DNA of 9,094 bases from an uncultured Gammaproteobacteria bacterium (GTDB lineage: Bacteria; Pseudomonadota; Gammaproteobacteria; Pseudomonadales; Pseudohongiellaceae). Of the stretch, positions 7,378 through 9,094 are shown one piece after another (within the stretch, counting starts at the first letter, position 1; each line of letters begins with the position of its first letter). Where the stretch lies: NCBI GenBank assembly GCA_903889815.1, contig CAISYX010000179.1, positions 1-9,094 on the forward strand. The letters are read 5' to 3'. Made by a program: the position numbers and the translations under genes. The notes beneath the pieces were generated by a model. That model had not been told where the DNA came from, searched no databases, and saw only the letters and a program-made list of their open reading frames with translations.

Positions 7378-8307
7378 TCAGTCGGCGTTCGGAGCTGGCG
7401 TCGGCTGCGCTACGGGAGGGCGCTCCAGACTCATGGGGCCGAAGCGTCCGGCGCGGTAATCATGAATCAGCAGTTCCGCCACCTTGTGCCAGTCCACGTC
7501 ACCGTCCTTGCGCACACAGCCGCGCTTGCGGGCCAGGGCCTGCATGAACTGTTCGCCTGTTGGTGGCAGGGTCTCCATGTCGTAGCGCTCGCGCAGCCGC
7601 TGCGGAAACTGCTCCAGCAGCATCTGCGCGCTGAACAGCGCCACATCGGTAAATTCCATGGCGGTATTGCGAATGGCGCCAGACAGGGCCAGGCGATAGG
7701 CAGCTGCCTGGTCCTCGAGCTTGGGCCAAAGTACACCCGGCGTATCCACCAGGTACCAGTGGTCATTCAGCCGCACGCGTTGCTGCCCCTTGGTGATGGC
7801 GGGTTCGTTGCCCGTACGGGCAATCTTCTTGCCGATCAGCTGGTTCAGGATTGATGATTTGCCGACGTTGGGAATGCCAACGATCAGAATCTGGTGCTTC
7901 TTGTGTTCCTGCTTCCAGGCGCGCAGCGCGGCGACATCGGGATTGTCTGTCGGGCTCACTACCGGTGCCGGTTTGCCCGCATTGGCCTTGCGCATCAGCT
8001 TCTGGCATAGAAACAGCACATCAGCCGTCTCGATGCGCTTGTCCTTGGCGCTGCTGGCAGCAAACGACAAGGGTTCACGGTTGAAGTGATCAAGCCAGTC
8101 CCGCGTGATGTGGGGGTTGGCCAGATCAGCCTTGTTCAGGATGCGCAGACAGGGTTTGCCATGGCGCATCGACTGCAGCAGCGGGTTGGAGCTTGCTTGC
8201 GGCATGCGGGCATCCAGCACTTCGATCACCACATCAATGTCATTGATGAGTGCGGCCATTTCCTTGTTGGCCTTGTGCATATGCCCGGGATACCAGGAAA
8301 TTGCCAT
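7378..8307 (-). CDS. ylqF: YlqF/RbgA, circularly permuted GTPase for 50S ribosome assembly
   Basis: The product has 309 residues. It begins MAISWYPGHMHKANKEM, the typical YlqF/RbgA N terminus that contacts 23S rRNA. The GTPase motifs are in permuted order: DAR (32-34), G4 NKAD (58-61), G5 SSAK (85-88), then G1 GIPNVGKS (144-151), the G2 threonine in PAITKG (T172), and G3 DTPGVLWPK (188-196). A helical C-terminal domain follows. In Bacillus subtilis RbgA drives a late step of 50S maturation; the same role is expected here. An in-frame GTG at 8361 would add 18 residues (VRLVLDSAHF and onward), but these lack family character and a likely -10 box overlaps them, so 8307 is preferred although no strong ribosome site precedes it. 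The last residues are proline- and alanine-rich and end shortly after a PMSLERPP segment. It leads the minus-strand set ylqF-rapA-peptidase. Confidence 0.93.
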   Translation of the reverse strand: MAISWYPGHMHKANKEMAALINDIDVVIEVLDARMPQASSNPLLQSMRHGKPCLRILNKADLANPHITRDWLDHFNREPLSFAASSAKDKRIETADVLFLCQKLMRKANAGKPAPVVSPTDNPDVAALRAWKQEHKKHQILIVGIPNVGKSSILNQLIGKKIARTGNEPAITKGQQRVRLNDHWYLVDTPGVLWPKLEDQAAAYRLALSGAIRNTAMEFTDVALFSAQMLLEQFPQRLRERYDMETLPPTGEQFMQALARKRGCVRKDGDVDWHKVAELLIHDYRAGRFGPMSLERPPVAQPTPAPNAD

Positions 8308-8342
8308 GTCTACGTCGTGTCCGCTGCTGAAAAAGTGCGCGG

Positions 8343-8348
8343 AGTCTA
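8343..8348 (-). promoter_or_regulatory. Possible -10 element for the ylqF-rapA-peptidase unit
   Basis: On the minus strand TGCTAGACT contains a TAGACT hexamer (4 of 6 matches to TATAAT), about 36 bases before the ylqF ATG. No good TTGACA-like box lies 16-18 bases upstream. If this is the promoter, the RNA starts near 8336 and translation must start at 8307, not at the GTG at 8361. Confidence 0.3.
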
Positions 8349-8477
8349 GCACCAGACGCACCGACTTGCGCAGCTAATGCAATGTCATCAGGCAGAGACC
8401 TCACTTGAATTCGCACCGCCAAGGCTCGACACTTGACGCCGTTCGAAGTCATCCTCCGCTCTTCCGCGACCCCCGAC

Positions 8478-8481
8478 AGGA
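8478..8481 (+). promoter_or_regulatory. Ribosome binding site of bolA
   Basis: AGGA lies seven bases before the ATG at 8489 and selects that start over the second ATG at 8495 and the upstream in-frame ATG at 8405. The rest of the 181-base divergent region with ylqF (8308-8488) has a CACTTGA direct repeat (8402-8408 and 8430-8436) but no clear sigma-70 or gearbox-like bolA promoter. Confidence 0.55.
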
Positions 8482-8488
8482 CTCAGTC

Positions 8489-8797
8489 ATGAACATGCAG
8501 AACAGTATCGAATCCAGCCTGCGCGCCGCACTGGCGCTGGAACATCTCGATATCCTCAACGAAAGTCACAAGCACGCCGGCCCGGGTACCGAGACGCATT
8601 TCAAGGTCACTGCCGTGTCCCCCGAGTTCGAAGGCATGGGGGCCGTCAAGCGCCATCAGCGAATGTACCAGCTGCTGACGACTCAGCTCAATGAAGGAGT
8701 TCATGCTCTGGCGCTGCATACCTATACGCCGTCGGAATGGGCCCGGAAGAATGGGGTGGCGCCGCGGTCTCCTGAGTGCGCGGGCGGCAAGCACTAA
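8489..8797 (+). CDS. bolA: BolA family protein
   Basis: The product has 102 residues (E. coli BolA 105) and covers the whole family fold. Matching segments include NESHKHAGPGTETHFKV (24-40; E. coli DESYRHNVPAGSESHFKV), FEG in the loop, KRHQRMYQLL (54-63), VHALALHTYTPSEW (71-84) and a C-terminal SPEC. The family's conserved histidine, which helps bind a [2Fe-2S] cluster together with a monothiol glutaredoxin, should be H72 in VHALALHT. BolA proteins act in iron-sulfur trafficking, and in E. coli also as a stress-induced regulator of cell shape and biofilm genes. With the SESHFKV-like and HALALHT signatures it looks like the BolA branch rather than IbaG/YrbA. It is transcribed away from ylqF and closed by its own terminator six bases after the stop, so it appears monocistronic. 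Confidence 0.9.
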   Translation: MNMQNSIESSLRAALALEHLDILNESHKHAGPGTETHFKVTAVSPEFEGMGAVKRHQRMYQLLTTQLNEGVHALALHTYTPSEWARKNGVAPRSPECAGGKH

Positions 8798-8802
8798 GCC
8801 TC

Positions 8803-8827
8803 GCTGGTTTGCAAAAACCGGCCTTTT
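8803..8827 (+). terminator. Rho-independent terminator of bolA
   Basis: GCTGGTTT (8803-8810) pairs with AAACCGGC (8815-8822) in an 8-bp stem with one G-T wobble and a GCAA tetraloop, followed by CTTTT (8823-8827). It begins six bases after the bolA TAA. The T-run is short, so some readthrough into the next gene is possible. Confidence 0.65.
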
Positions 8828-8910
8828 CGCGTAGGGTCGACCTGACTTTGTTCTCCCATTACGACCATACGGTACCTGATTTGGCCTTTCTGAGACTGTT
8901 TGCATATGCC

Positions 8911-8936
8911 CACACCTCCACACTTTTGAAGGTGTG
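8911..8936 (+). promoter_or_regulatory. Hairpin that would cover the ribosome binding site of the last gene
   Basis: AGGTGTG (8930-8936) contains most of the AAGG Shine-Dalgarno (8929-8932) of the ATG at 8938. It can pair with either of two upstream arms: CACACCT (8911-8917, 7 bp, perfect) or CACACTT (8919-8925, 7 bp with one G-T pair, TTGA loop). Both structures hide the ribosome site. If translation actually starts upstream, this is only coding sequence. Confidence 0.3.
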
Positions 8937-8937
8937 C

Positions 8938-9094
8938 ATGGGGCTTGTTTTGCTGGCGCTGATTGCTGCCCTGCAGCTGCGCGACTGGCGCGACAGCCCT
9001 GAGGAAGTGTTGCCGCGGCCTGTCGAAAGTGCAGAACAGACCCGCGAACCCTTGCCCGATTTCGAAGCCATCACCAGCATCGAAGCGAAGAAGC
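8938..9094 (+). CDS. Membrane-anchored protein, probably Bax-like glucosaminidase (3' end outside window)
   Basis: This frame is open to the window end, 52 complete residues from the ATG at 8938. That ATG has AAGG five bases upstream. The start is followed directly by a hydrophobic segment, MGLVLLALIAALQLRDW, a probable signal anchor, then an acidic/proline-rich linker and LPDFEAITSIEAKK. In Bax-type proteins, which carry a glucosaminidase (peptidoglycan N-acetylglucosaminidase) domain, I recall a similar lead-in, a PDF-AI-----KK block before a phenylalanine-rich helix. The catalytic domain would lie beyond the edge, so the assignment is tentative. The frame stays open upstream, and TTG codons at 8848 or 8881 are alternative starts that would add residues LAFLRLFAYAHTSTLLKVC before the membrane segment. 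The gap 8798-8937 holds the bolA terminator and no clear promoter. Confidence 0.4.
   Translation, partial: MGLVLLALIAALQLRDWRDSPEEVLPRPVESAEQTREPLPDFEAITSIEAKK

Noticed and set aside
8483..8923. A 146-codon minus-strand frame opposite bolA
   Set aside because: bolA on the plus strand has clear family signatures and its own ribosome site and terminator; the reverse frame has none.
1..9094. Defence island, mobile element, CRISPR array or novel multi-gene system
   Set aside because: All sizeable genes are recognisable housekeeping families in intact frames; no integrase, transposase, direct-repeat array or tRNA-linked attachment site is visible.

Overview
The window looks like an ordinary housekeeping stretch of a gammaproteobacterial chromosome. 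Coding sequence is GC-rich. RapA, DjlA and BolA all read close to the E. coli proteins, while the YlqF/RbgA GTPase and the SLT_4-type transglycosylase are typical of Pseudomonas-like and related marine lineages rather than enterics. That placement is inference from gene content. I see no IS element, integrase, CRISPR array, tRNA, rRNA or prophage gene.

Layout, left to right. Bases 1-255 (+) are the 3' end of a lytic transglycosylase of the SLT_4 type. Its stop is 14 bases before djlA (270-1055, +), a membrane-anchored DnaJ-like co-chaperone. A convergent, AT-rich gap follows (1056-1288). It holds a perfect 10-bp terminator hairpin for the minus strand, a possible small RNA or 3'-UTR, and a 14-codon reading frame with a good Shine-Dalgarno sequence. 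Three minus-strand genes then read leftwards as one probable transcription unit: ylqF/rbgA (8307-7378), rapA/hepA (7302-4303) and a 993-residue PreP/falcilysin-type M16C zinc metallopeptidase (4270-1289). On the right, bolA (8489-8797, +) diverges from ylqF and is followed at once by its own Rho-independent terminator (8803-8827). The window ends inside a membrane-anchored protein (8938-9094, +) that resembles the start of a Bax-like glucosaminidase.

How the genes fit together. The minus-strand unit combines 50S subunit assembly (YlqF), recycling of RNA polymerase (RapA) and breakdown of peptides (M16C), so its theme is growth and turnover of the gene-expression machinery. The plus-strand genes at the two edges concern the envelope and stress: two probable murein-active enzymes, the DjlA co-chaperone and the BolA iron-sulfur/morphology regulator. 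I found no convincing undescribed system. The points most worth a second look are the convergent gap at 1056-1288 and an RNA hairpin that would cover the ribosome binding site of the last gene.
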